Below are positions 32,091 to 43,392 of a stretch of 60,000 nt of DNA, piece by piece (position 1 is the first letter of the stretch; each line of letters starts with the position of its first letter). The position numbers were made by a program, and so were the translations under genes. Origin of the DNA: Owenia fusiformis (lineage: Eukaryota; Annelida; Polychaeta; Sabellida; Oweniidae); NCBI GenBank assembly GCA_903813345.2, contig CAIIXF020000005.1, positions 22,263,375-22,323,374 of the forward strand, given 5' to 3'. The notes beneath the pieces were generated by a model, which was given only the letters and a program-made list of their open reading frames with translations, did not search any database and had not been told where the DNA came from.

Positions 32091-32149
32091 ATATGGATTT
32101 ATTGACCCAACCCCTGACATAATTGCATTATCAAGTAAGGGCGTTCCAG
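32091..32149 (+). CDS. Candidate penultimate coding exon
   Basis: TATATTTTGGCAG precedes, and CCAG|GTAAAG follows, 59 bases reading YGFIDPTPDIIALSSKGVP. One base enters, and one base (G) leaves to pair with GT of the next exon as a glycine codon. The intron to 32177 is only 27 bases by this model, which is unusually short and is the main caution. If the intron is retained, GGTAAA continues in the same frame for a few codons instead. Confidence 0.45.
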
Positions 32150-32176
32150 GTAAAGTTGGATTGTTTTTACTTTCAG

Positions 32177-32244
32177 GTCTGACAGATCATGGGATCGTGG
32201 CTCCAGTAGAGGTGGAATCTAAGCACAAACAAACAAGCAAATAA
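32177..32244 (+). CDS. Candidate terminal coding exon with stop
   Basis: A strong acceptor (TTGTTTTTACTTTCAG) opens GLTDHGIVAPVEVESK, then HKQTSK and a TAA stop at 32242-32244. Two overlapping AATAAA hexamers (32240-32245 and 32244-32249) overlap the stop and could direct polyadenylation. The charged carboxy end and the consistent phase support a real C-terminus. The product is not recognised. Confidence 0.48.
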
Positions 32245-32336
32245 ATAAAGAATTTGAAATTCCGCAACAATCTCTTCTACATTTCTACATTCTATGACTT
32301 GTGTTCACATCAGATAGACGACTCATAGGATGGAAG

Positions 32337-32342
32337 GTAAGT
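32337..32342 (+). promoter_or_regulatory. Consensus 5' splice site after the stop codon
   Basis: GGAAG|GTAAGT is a textbook donor 92 bases downstream of the TAA at 32242. It could define a 3' UTR intron or belong to an alternative transcript that bypasses the AATAAA signals. Confidence 0.3.
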
Positions 32343-33639
32343 AGATTTTGATTTTGGATTTTTCATAGTTCTTGATGTCACCTATAGGCAATGCTATAAG
32401 AAATATAGCCACATTCTAGAAGTTACCAAACTGATATACCAAGTTTAAAGAAATAAGGGCTAAATTGACTAAGCTGTGATAGTTTAATAGTTTAATGTTG
32501 GTAAACTATTTTTAATATGTGGAGAATAAAAATGATGAACAAAAATGAGTGAAGTTTGCGTTTATTTAGTCAAGGTAGCAAGTCAAACAGCTATAAATCA
32601 AATCAGTCTAAATGTACGACATTTGACAGCTTCAGTGTTTGACTTTGTTCTACAAATCCCTGGGCACCTGGAGGTTCATGAAAAAATGTTAATAGTTCAA
32701 TCATCAACTCCTGAGAGAACATCAGAGCAACACTTTTCACCTGAAATGTCAAGCTTGTTTTTGAATCTGTCCTACCTTTCACTTGATTTCTCTCTAAAAT
32801 TTGAATGAGCTGTCTGATTTTCTTGCATCCTTACACAACTTAGAGTGTTTTCTTCGTGCTAGTTCATTTTATTGCTTCCCAACTCATCTCTTTTATACTC
32901 TATTTTGTTATTGTAAATTGTGACCCCTGAGATCTCATTCTGCACCTGAATGTCAACTTCACTTAGAAAACAAATTTTGCAGATTAATCTTTCCTATGCT
33001 GGGATCAAATTATTTCTGAGGATTTATATCATGTTATTTGCCAAGGGATCTATGACAAATGATTTTATGGTTTAAATGCTGATCTTATTGTACTCAAATA
33101 AAAACAGTGTCACCTAAATACCTTATAAGCAGAAAATCTAGTTTTGTTTTTTGAGATCTGACCATGTACTGTGATTGGTATTACAGCCTAGATCAAAGCA
33201 TGCTTTCATATTAAAAGAGGGTAGATGAGGTAAAGCTCTCATAAAGGGTAATGAACATAGTACTAGATCTATCCCTAGGGGTGCATGCTTGGTGTATGGC
33301 AAATGCTGATTCTATCATGGAATTAAAAATGAAGATTGAAAACAAGAGATATCGGTTAATTGTTGTGACTCTCTATCATTCTCACTTACAAGTGCTGATT
33401 AATCTTAATGCATTCTTCACCTTAAATGTCAACATCACCTTGTCTTATATTTCCTGCATCATTCCTTTTACTACTGAAGTCAATGATAACAATGTAGTCT
33501 TTGGATTGAGTTTTTGTAATACAGAAAGTATATAAATGGGGAAGTGGTCCTGATAGAAGAAATACACTTTTCTAGCAAAATGTTCACTTGCAGTGTTGAA
33601 TGTATGCAGTTGACTGATTAGGAGGAGGATGCGTATATC
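32343..33639. other. Intergenic-like DNA
   Basis: It contains a family A copy (32730-32945) and fragments of another near 33370-33450. I find no coding segment. Confidence 0.35.
32730..32945 (+). repeat. Dispersed repeat, family A, well-preserved copy
   Basis: TTTCTCTCTAAAATTTGAAT, GAGCTGTCTGATTTTCTTGC, ACACAACTTAGAGTG, CTAGTTCATTTTATTGCTTC and a TATTTTGTTATTGTAAATTG end fit the family throughout. Confidence 0.55.
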
Positions 33640-33915
33640 ATAGGCGTAGCCAGGGGGGTGCGATGGGTGTGATCGCAGTTGACTGATTAGGAGGAGGATA
33701 TATATATTGTGGTCTACTTGCAGTATTGGATGCATACACGGTGTACACAGACTAATATAAAGGTTCTCAGGCCCATAGCCAGGGGGGGGTGGAGGGAGTG
33801 GCAACCCCCCCCTCCCCTCTGGCCAGAAATTCTTTCAAAATCATGCAGTTCATCATTCTGAGCACTTTTCATATGCTGTTTTTTAGCCAAAACTGTCAAA
33901 CAGCTCCCCACCGCC
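33640..33915 (+). repeat. GTAGCCAGGGG-type repeat cluster
   Basis: GCGTAGCCAGGGGGG (33644) and CATAGCCAGGGGGGGG (33775) are followed by CTGGCCAGAAATTCTTTC, AAAATCATGCAGTTCATCAT and CTGAGCACTTTTCATATG. The same series occurs at 50773-50915 and 53364-53470. A 30 bp phrase TTGACTGATTAGGAGGAGGA is duplicated at 33610 and 33680. It is a dispersed repeat of unknown class. Confidence 0.65.
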
Positions 33916-34099
33916 GTGGTAAAAGCTGGGCATGTCCTGGTTCTATACCTTACTTATCAATTCACAGGGTCTTATGATATTTCATGTTTAGTACTTTTTG
34001 CTTTTGTGAATCTTTCATTTTTTATTATATGTGTTTTGATGTATTACAAGTCATAAAAGATGAGTCTGATGGAAGAACAATATGGAAGAACCATTATGA

Positions 34100-34285
34100 C
34101 TCAGCCCAATGTCATGATGGTCAAATTTTGAAATGTAAAATAAAGTGAAAATTAACAAGGACTAAGGTTAGCAGACAAAGTTGATACTCTAAAATATATG
34201 AATGTGCAAAATTATTAGCTAGTTCATTCAAATTTTGGAGAAAAAAGGAGTGGAGTAAACATGAGCAGGCATTTTCAGCAAGGTA
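34100..34285 (-). repeat. Dispersed repeat, family A, reverse copy
   Basis: On the - strand: CTGCTCATGTTTACTCCA, CTCCAAAATTTGAATGAAC, TTTTAGAGTATCAACTTTG, CCTTGTTAATTTTCAC and CATTTCAAAATTTGACCATC. This is the clearest evidence that the family occurs in both orientations. Confidence 0.6.
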
Positions 34286-34680
34286 TCTCCTCATTTACTA
34301 ATTAACTTGGGATAATAAAGCATGAATTGGTGATGTACAGTCATATTTGCTCTAGCATCTGGCTTAAGGCTAGCACAATTATTTAACCAAGAACATGTAA
34401 AAAATCCACTCTCATGCTGTAATCTTTTGCATAGGTTCAAATTAGGAAGAAACTACTCTGAGATTAGATAGAAGATGGGGATGAAACTTTTTTTTAGATG
34501 CATGCGCCAATTTGCAACAAAATATTGACTCATGCTAGAATCTACCTTATCATGTGAACTGGTCCCAATAGAGTTCACATCAGACAGAGTCCATGTTAGT
34601 CTCATAAGATTCAATATCCATAAAAATTGCATTTTATATTTTGATCATCACTATCACATAACATGCATTTCATAAACCTA

Positions 34681-35100
34681 TGTCACTGTAAAGAGTAGTT
34701 GTATGCAATAATTTTGTTAAAAAAAATCGGCAAAAGTTATATCCCTTTTTTATTTTCAGCCATTTTAGTTAACATTGATTTGTCCATCTGTCTCACGAGA
34801 TCTACTTTTGGACCATTTGCCTTAAAACCTCTATTGATAGGATTCCCGTTTTAAGTTATTTCAACATCCATACAGAAAACTCTCCTATGACTCCTGGTTC
34901 AAAAGCTCGCCTATTTTCAAAATGGTAACCATTTTTGTCTTGCGAAATTCACATTTTTCCTAGCTTTACAAATAATTTGAGGTGCCCTACACTGTAAAAA
35001 ACCATGTCACTGTAAAGAGTAGTTATATAAAATAATTTTGTTACAAAAGATCAGCAAAAATTACATCTATTTTTTTATTTTCTGCCATTTTAACCCTCAT
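34681..35100 (+). repeat. Two ~324 bp units of an older tandem-core element
   Basis: GTCACTGTAAAGAGTAGTTG, AATAATTTTGTTA and TTTTCAGCCATTTTA recur at 34682 and 35006. A third relative is at 44340-44430 inside another element. The intervening sequence includes TTCAAAATGGTAACCATTTT, another CCATTTT dyad. Confidence 0.6.
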
Positions 35101-36974
35101 TCACTTTTATTTTGAGCAACACCATATGAGCCCAGTACCCATGGTACTATTTGTTCGATTTCCAAACAGGACTGATCAAAGGAGAATATTTCAACACTAG
35201 GTTTGTGATACCTTACTTAGACCTTTATTTAATGCATTGATAATGTAGTGATAATCCCTGGATAATCTATTGTATATATAGCAATAGATATTGAATATAC
35301 TTGGGATTATGTAGCTTTGATATGTAATTTAATCTATAATCAATTTGAAAGGTATCAGTTTCAATTCTTAACCACTGTGGAATAATTTATTGCAACAAAA
35401 TCTGGCTTCAAATGACTGTTTGTGTCTGCATTTAATACTTCCATTAGACTGCAATAAATATCACATATATTATGAAAGATTGGATGGATATTTTCAGAAT
35501 GAATACAGAATAACTTAATATGTTGTGGCAATTTAGCATAAAATTTGAAATGCATACAGGAAGTGAATAGAAAAAACTCCAGAAGAATGCATGTATAAAT
35601 AGATCACAATTCACAAACATGGGTGTACTTATCAACATTGTTTGTGAACTTAACTGATGGCAGAAGATAATATTTGGACAGTTGCAACATACAAAAAGAT
35701 GAAACTCCTTGACAGTCAAGATAAATGTTGAATTTTAAGTTGTATTGAAGCAAAGTTTCCTGCCACATGGTTTCTCTTACCTTCAGTGATTATATTACAT
35801 TGGCTCATGTGTGGGATAGTGGCTTGACAAGTTCAAACTTAAGGTATGGACAGAATGACAACTCTTGAACTTTTTGTTTGTGCCATTACCTACCTTAAGA
35901 GTCAATGTAAAATATTAAAAAGCTTAAAAGGTAATATTGAGGAAAACAAAGAAAATCAAACCTCTTTAAATAATATAAATAGAACTTATCTATAAAAACA
36001 CTATACATCCTTTGGTACTATTAAAATGGTAATTTAAAAGGCAAAAAATGATCCCATGATTTTTCCAGAAACTTTTATTTTTTTGATATTGATAAGTAGA
36101 TATAATGATCTATGTAGGATTTTCATCAAACACAACTATATGCTATCATCCAAATAGCATCACAAACGAATAATATTTAATTCTCTTAAAACAGTGAATT
36201 TGAAAGGTTCATCATACTAAGGAGAACACATGAAGAAAAGTTGGTTAAAAATGAGTGAAATTCTATTTATGGGTGACCTTACTTTTACTTACTCTATGGT
36301 GTTCAATATCAATGAAGAGTGTTTATCTGCAGAGTGGGACTTATAAAACATTCCTCAATCACAGCTGACCATGTTTGATAAACAGTATCTGTGGTAAGTA
36401 GAACTACAGGCCTGGTTTATGGAATATTGTTCATTATTATACATAATGAAGGCAATGCTAGTTGAAAAATTCAATTTATTAAGATATCAATTCCAGTTGA
36501 CAAGATGAGGGTTCCTGTGAAGTAGACCTAATTAGATTCATGGATCAGTATGAGTATGTGTATACATTTTGTATCTTCAACAATGTGGAACTGTTAAGAG
36601 GGGCATGCTCAGATAGACATCAATAAATCATGTTATTGAATCAATCTTGCCCCATGCCATCTCCTGGAAAAAACTGAATCTTGGAGATGGAATCTTGGGG
36701 ATTTCAAAATTTTCATTTTTCAGAAATCCTAAGGAAAATTTAGCATGGGGTTTTGATATCCACATCAAACAGAGCACTTCAAGCTTGATTGAAGTTTACA
36801 TTCTTAGCCATGTTAAACATATGACTTTTACAGTAGCCTTCAGAAGACCATGATCCACGTTTCTCCTCCATATTTACATCATTCTCGTTCAGATCTTATC
36901 AGAGGAGAATTTCTGATGGCAGGTTCAGGTCCATTGGTTGGTGAATTCATTGCTGAAAATTATGTCTGCTTTTT
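35101..36974. other. Intergenic-like AT-rich DNA, nothing recognised
   Basis: I see no gene, terminus, or tandem repeat here. The short open frames at 35361-35719 (-) and 36647-36853 (+) lack support. Confidence 0.35.
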
Positions 36975-37095
36975 CTCATTTCAGTCACTTTCTCTCTAAA
37001 ATTTGAAAGAGGTGTTTTAATTTTCTACATTTCTATAAATTTGCAGCATTTATTTTACCTCCATGAACGTCACTTTATTTCCCTCTTTCTAATTA
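36975..37095 (+). repeat. Dispersed repeat, family A, interrupted by a Helitron-like element
   Basis: TTTCTCTCTAAAATTTGAAA, then CTACATTTCTATAAATTTG and TTTCCCTCTTTCTAATTA. The expected right end seems to resume after 37839 (TTGTAGTTTTTATTTCAAAA), so the Helitron-like copy 3 inserted between A and T of this repeat. Confidence 0.5.
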
Positions 37096-37839
37096 TCCCA
37101 CCGTCCGGGCGATAACTCCAATACCGGTTGACGGATTTGGTTCGAATTTTATAGGCTTATGCCTTATGAGTGTAGGACCTCTGCTCGAGAAGGAATTTTC
37201 AATATAGGCGCTCAATTCAAAATGGCCACCATTTTTCGTAAAAAAATGTAATCGTTGATAACTCAAATACAAGTTGACGGATTTGGATTTTCAAGATGGC
37301 CACTTAATTTCAAAATGGCGGCCATTTTTCGTAAAAATATGTAATCTTTGATAACTCAAATACCAGTGAACGGATTTGGTTCAAATTTTATATGATGATG
37401 CTTAGGGACACAGTAGCTATGTTCGACAAAATTTTTTCAAGATGGCCACTTAATTTGAAAATGGCGGCAATTTTTCGTAAAAAACGTAATCTTTGATAAC
37501 TCAAATACCAGTGAACAGATTTGGTTGAAATTTTATATGATTATGCCTAGGGACACCGTAGCTCTGTTCAAGAATTAATTTTCAAGATGGCGGCTGAATT
37601 TCAAGATGGCGGCCAATTTTCGTAAAAAACGTAATCTTTGATAACTCATATACCAGTGAACGGATTTGGTTCAAATTTTATATGATGATGCCAAGTTCAC
37701 AATGGTATAAACTAACTTTGTGCCAAATTTCATGCTTCTATCACAAAGTGCACAAACATTTCAACATTTACACTAGCTATAATAAGCATAATATGTTTTG
37801 TTCGGGATTTGCTACTCCGTGTAGTTGCTGTTTTTCTAG
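37096..37839 (+). mobile_element. Helitron-like element, copy 3
   Basis: Same ends as the copy at 16487: TCCCACCG at the start and GCTACTCCGTGTAGTTGC with TTTTTCTAG before T at the end. A deletion joins CCCACCG directly to TCCGGGCGATA, removing the microsatellite, and a 3-base loss affects TTCGGTGGG. It contains about four 145 bp core units with AAAATGGCGGCCATTTTT dyads. Its sequence is very close to copy 1, so both derive from a recent source. Confidence 0.82.
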
Positions 37840-40190
37840 TTGTAGTTTTTATTTCAAAACACACCCCCTCCCTCTCTGTGGTAACATTTTGATAGCGAAA
37901 GGAAAGGAAGATGTTTGATCTGTCATGTTCAGGTTCATTGGTCGGTGAGCTGTAAGTCTGTAAGGTGTTGAAGGTAGAAGGAAATAAGATAAGCCAGGGA
38001 AGATAGTTGTCTGCATTGTAATAATTTGCAGCTCTGAAAGGAGGAGGCCCAGGAGAAAATGTGTTGATGGTGATATACAAATGAGAGAGAGCTATAATAA
38101 AGTGCCAGTGTGGGTATATGTGTGAGAGTATAAATAGTGCAAGTACTTACAGAAATCAAAACCAATATAATCGTATATGCAAACTAATAATTCAGTTGTT
38201 CTATGAATGTTCACACTCTGATCAATTCAAAGAGTTTGATACCCTGTAGTGTTATGATAAAATTAAACTGTGAGATGGAATGTATTTGAATAAACAACTT
38301 AGACAGTTTGAAAAAGAAATAAGGATAATTTATCATCCATAAATAATGAAGCCTCCTGAAATGAATGATGTATCTTTTATGCAGAATAAAACAGATTCTA
38401 ATTGCCTTGAAGATATTTCTTGATGGCTGAACAAATATACACGATCCTGTATTACTTTTTATTTCATATGATGAGCCAGAGTTATCTTAATAATCTATAA
38501 CTATCACCTGTCTGATGTTCAATAGTTTAAAGAAGGGAGGTATAAACAAAAAGTACATTTTCTTTCTAGCATTTTCTGTCCTTTTAACATGAGCATGAAT
38601 TAATGAATGTTATACATTTGGAAATATTCCTTTTCTTATTTTTCAACATGATTGACATGAAAAAACACATCTTAGGAATTAAAAAGCATATTTTAAGGTC
38701 TCTGATTTTTTATCTACGGCATCACTGTTTACATTTTGAAATGATTTCATATAAAAATGTTAAAATTAGGGAGCCATCAAAGTAGACTCATCAAATTAAG
38801 GAATCTCTCATTCCATTAATATTGGCAGGTTTACATTGATGTTTATGCTACATATTATGGGTACTCTCTAGACACCTATCATATGCACCCTATACGTTTT
38901 GTTTGCATTCTAATCCCATATTGTGTTATGATGAGACTTGCCAATCTTTACAGACCACCAACATTATGTTCATTTCTTTACTCAGTGTCAGCTAAGGCTG
39001 TTTGATCAAATCTGGAGGGGGGGGCAATATATCATTCAATATAGGGGGGCAGTTCCTGGGACTTGATGCAAGACTATCATGGTTCATGTGCTTTGATAGA
39101 TTGATAGTCTAGCACCTTGACCTCAGCTGAAAGAGAAGCAATATCAGAGACACCTTGCTGCTTATGTCATTAGTAAATTATGATAGTTACAGCAGTTCAT
39201 TTTTATACCCATGCAAAATATTTGAAATAATACTGACTTTTTCCATGAGACATTTAGACTCAGAGTTGGATAAATAAGCTTCAACCTGACATCAGAGGTT
39301 TTGGGGATTTGATAATAATAATAATATGATAAAGACAGATTATATTTTTTATATATATATGTATGCAGATATCTTAGTAATACAAGTCAAGGGATATCTA
39401 TGACAGGTCAAAGGATCTTTTGCAAGAGCAGTATGCTGACAGATCATGAACATATGTTTGGATATATGAGAATGTCTTGATAGTATAGAAAAGATTATTC
39501 AGAAATCTTTAACAGTTGTTTGTGTTCAAATGAAATCTAGTGGAACATACATGGTTCAGAGGAAAATTGTAATCAGTTATCCTGGCATTTTATACATTAG
39601 CCACTTTCTAATTCTGATACACCTCACATCTCATATTTCTCTATTGAAAACTTTACCATGGCATACTATGATAACTACTTCCTGGATGGGTTCAGTGTCA
39701 AAAAAGGTCTGTTTTGATATTCAAAATAATCATTTTTGTCTTATATAAAAATTGATGAGTTTTTATTGATGATGAATGTTTAATAGGAAACTTCTTATTT
39801 CATTATCAGATTTAAGTGTTACAGGACTCCACAAGTCATAATCATATTTTGTATATCAGTATAATTTTGTTAGCAGAATCCTAATTATCACATAAGAATA
39901 ATCGTCTCATTGGTTGACAGTTTTGTTGAATTGCACAACCATCTTCTTCATTCACAAGTTGCTCCAACTTCACACCTTGGAAGTGATGATGTCAAAACAT
40001 CTTGATTTATTTGAATACATTTGATGAAATATGATGTATAGAGTCTGGCATGACATTTGCAAGCCTTTGAACAAAGGAATATTTGATGTGAGGATCCTTG
40101 AGGATTATGGAATGAAAATGTCTCATCAAAAGTTCACTTTGAAATCCTGTTGTGGTTGCACTACTGTATTTCATAAATCTGTCACCCAAT
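37840..40190. other. Intergenic-like DNA
   Basis: There is no supported gene. It holds a G-run at 39017-39027 and a (TA)n patch at 39346-39360. The + frame at 40031-40252 (HDICKPLNKGIFDVRILED) is protein-like for about 45 codons, but it has no splice context and runs into the inverted-repeat element at 40191. Confidence 0.3.
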
Positions 40191-40672
40191 CAATTGCTGG
40201 AATTACACCATGCGTTTTAAGAAGGATCTGTAATAAAGATCAGTTTTTGTAACGCCTTACCCGGGTTTTTACCATTTGCCCTAAACGAAATAAGACATAT
40301 TTCAAATGCTACACATTTGGGCCACCGCAAAAATACAGGAAATAATAGATGAGACCCAAAAAATGCAATAGGCCATCAAATTATATCTCAAAAATTGAAA
40401 GTAAGTTCACTTCACTGGCAAAAGTCTTGGTTACATTTTCTCTTAGATGCTAAAAGATTACATTTATTGTAGATGTACACATCTGCTGGATATTCTCCAT
40501 ATCTACATCTTTAAAAGTTACAACAAAAAGCATTTTAGAAATGACAGGTGTAATTCCAAAATAAAATTCCTAAGGCGCTTTAGAAATGTTGGTGGAATCA
40601 GGATGGCAATTTTGTAAAGCGCTTTCCAATAAAACGCTTTTTGCGTTTTTTCTGGTGTAATTCCAGCAATTG
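40191..40672. mobile_element. Possible MITE with perfect 20 bp terminal inverted repeats
   Basis: CAATTGCTGGAATTACACCA at 40191-40210 is perfectly complemented at 40653-40672. A third, partial GGTGTAATTCC lies inside (about 40547). GCGTTTT motifs follow the repeats at both ends. No target duplication could be assigned, so transposition is inferred from the ends alone. Confidence 0.55.
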
Positions 40673-40836
40673 TCATCAAATGATTGTTATTTATGGTTTA
40701 TTTCAGCTCTAATTTATTTTACTTTTAATCTAAACACCTTATAATATAAACCACTTTTTTCTGGTTATGTCATTCTTTTCTACAATATTGACTTTCATGT
40801 TAAAAAAAACTTGAAATTTGTACCATATATTGGCGA

Positions 40837-40896
40837 ATAACACATCATTAACACAACTATAATACATATATTATAGTTGTGTTAATGATGTGTTAT
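40837..40896. repeat. Perfect 28 bp hairpin
   Basis: The arms 40837-40864 and 40869-40896 are exact complements (ATAACACATCATTAACACAA plus CTATAATA) with a CATA loop. It is AT-rich and short, so it could be a decayed MITE end-pair, a cruciform site or a small-RNA precursor. Confidence 0.85.
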
Positions 40897-42278
40897 AAAG
40901 ATAGGTCACTCTGACCTTGAATTATCAAACAATCCTATTATTAGAGAATATTAAATAGCTTTGCAGACGTATCATTCATCATGATATTTATGATTCTGCA
41001 GTTGCATTCAACTGAAAATCAGGATAAGCTTATAATGACAATGTTTTCATCTTACTTTGCTCATAAGTTTCTTTTTTTACGAAATATTTTTTTTTTATTC
41101 CGTTCAATTCCAATTTAATACATTGTAAAAGTAAAGAATATATTTTACTAAATCTGTTTTATGAATGAGAGAGGACTTTCTCAAATGTATGATTAAATGA
41201 GAAAGGAAACCAATTTGTTCTCTGTCATTATCTTCACATTACAAGCACTATAATAACATAGCATCATCTCTTTTTATATGCTAATTGATATTATATTTTA
41301 ATCAATGTCAACTAACCCATGTCTGAAGCAACACAAGGTCATGTTTTAAAACTTTGTGTTGAAAACCAAAGATGATAATAAGAAATGAATGTCATTATTA
41401 TACATGTAGACAATGGTATGAATTGTATACTAATGCCAAAAACAATATACATCTAGAGAAAAATCTTGTAGAATCTACGTGACCAAAGGGTATTTTTAGT
41501 TGGGGTGTACAGATGAGTAACATGTTAAGCTTAGGGATAATTATCCCCAAGAGCATTAATTTAGGAGATTTCTTGTGAATTGATGAAATTGAACTTCAGT
41601 TGTTTCTTCTTTAATGTCATTAGCTGATAGGTTTAGATTTTCATCACATTTCCCCCCCCCCCGCTTTAAATGCTGACATGTCTTGTCACAAAAGTTGTTA
41701 AAATTGACTATATATGGAAAGTCAAGGCAGGGGAGCTTTTAGTGCCTGTTTTCATATAAATCAGCTCGTCAATTAGACAAATTGTAATAATAGAAATTGA
41801 TGACAGAAATGTTTTTCTTTGGGTGAGGCTAGATATGCATTCTATTTTTATAATATTATTTATTCATAGGGCAACCCTATTAGAAAATTGGTTCCTTTTG
41901 TTTCAAATGCCTTTTTTCAAATAATTGCCTGCTTTAAAACATCTATAATTGATGAGATTCACTTGTAAGTAACTTTTATAATGAAATTATTAATAATGAA
42001 ATATTAGGATTGAATTATTTTTGTTATATCTCTAACTAAATGACACTTTTACTGTCGCACACATTCATGCCAGAATGAATTCATGTAAGTGCTCAAAACA
42101 TGATACTACTGACTTGACAATAGAACTTCTTTGAAGGATGTATGTAACTATCAAGGGCTTAGAAAACAATAGAAATGAAGAATATCATCAATTAGATTCT
42201 TTTACATCAATTCAATGCCATAAATACACTTCCACTTTCAAATCAAATGTGAAAGTGCTCTAATAACAATAGTGAAAG
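40897..42278. other. Intergenic-like DNA
   Basis: No gene or element is recognised. A C-run at 41652-41661 is the only low-complexity feature of note. Confidence 0.35.
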
Positions 42279-42877
42279 TACAGGGTGACACAAAAAAGTG
42301 CCACCAACATCATGTTCAACAATGTTTTCGTCTATATGATTCCTGGCTTTCTTTTTTTGCAAAGTAAAACTAAACTTCATGGAGCAACTCCACAAGAAGT
42401 TTCAGATGACTAGCTCAACTAGATACACTTTCATTAGCGTTATAAGATTTTCTATAAATGTCAGGCACACCTGGATTCTATGGGTAAAGATACTGACAAC
42501 CCTAACAAATTCCCCAACAGATATGGCCCTGATCTTTCTTGATCTCTACCTTCAGGTGTTCTATGGTTTGGGGGTTTGTTGCATACAAATGATCCTTCAA
42601 GTATCCCCAGAGATAAAAATCTTGCGGGTTTATGTCAGGCGAATGTGGTCAATTACTTTGCCAGTAAAATCCAGAAGTGTGCCTGCAATGGAATGGACGA
42701 CATTTAGATCACATTTTGTAACCATCATAAAAGTCCACATAATTGATCTTGTCATCTGGAACTTTTGTAGAATTGCTCCTTGAAGTTTAGTTTAAATGAG
42801 CAAAAGAAGTCAGGAATCATATAGACAAAAAAGTTATTCAACTTGAGATAGGTGGCACTTTTTTGTGTCACCCTGTA
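42279..42877. mobile_element. Internally deleted mariner-type transposon
   Basis: The outermost 27 bp are perfect inverted repeats starting CAGGGTGACACAAAAAAGTG, flanked by TA (42279-42280 and 42876-42877), the Tc1/mariner target. The similarity continues inward with minor changes for about 130 bp on each side (TATATGATTCCTGGCTTTCT, AACTAAACTTCATGGAGCA). Between the arms is a - strand transposase relic. At ~600 bp it is about half of a full mariner. Confidence 0.88.
42502..42648 (-). pseudogene. Mariner/IS630-family transposase C-terminal relic
   Basis: The - strand reads SPDINPQDFYLWGYLKDH, then LYATNPQTIEHLKVEI before a stop. The PD-N-P-D/F-LWG-LK pattern is the conserved stretch around the third catalytic acid of mariner-like DDE/D transposases. 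Only this part survives. The + strand open frame at 42379-42783 is its antisense shadow. Confidence 0.85.
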
Positions 42878-43392
42878 TTTGGCTGTTGTTAGGAATTTCC
42901 CAAAACAAATGTCACAATGAATGTCTCCATATCATACAACGCATATTGATGATGTAGCACTCATAGTACCCTGTGTGCAGAGTCTAGTTAAACTACAGAC
43001 GAAGGTCTCTTTTAAGAAGTGAAGTGAAACGAATGCAAAGGGTACACTCGTAGCTCGCTCTTGTTGAAATCCAACGTAATATGACATCACTTCCCCTAAA
43101 TTGTTAGTGGATTCTCCAAATTATTTCACATTTATATACAAAATTAACTCTAAACTGGATGAAATGTTTCTGAAAATTGCTAAAAGTAGTGGTCATTCTA
43201 ACAGCTCCCACTCCGTCAAGTAGGTTATCAATTTCTGTTTTCTTTACATGGAATGAAAGATGAGTCTCCAGTAAAAATCAGTATTATATATACACAGCAA
43301 CATTCTATATTATTAAGACTTTGAAAATGAGTGAAAATCTCTTTAATAATTATATATAACAGAAAGAAGACTGACATTTTTATTTTTGACAG

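Noticed and set aside
42379-42783. 134-codon + strand frame
   Set aside because: It is antisense to the mariner transposase relic, whose conserved motif reads on the - strand.
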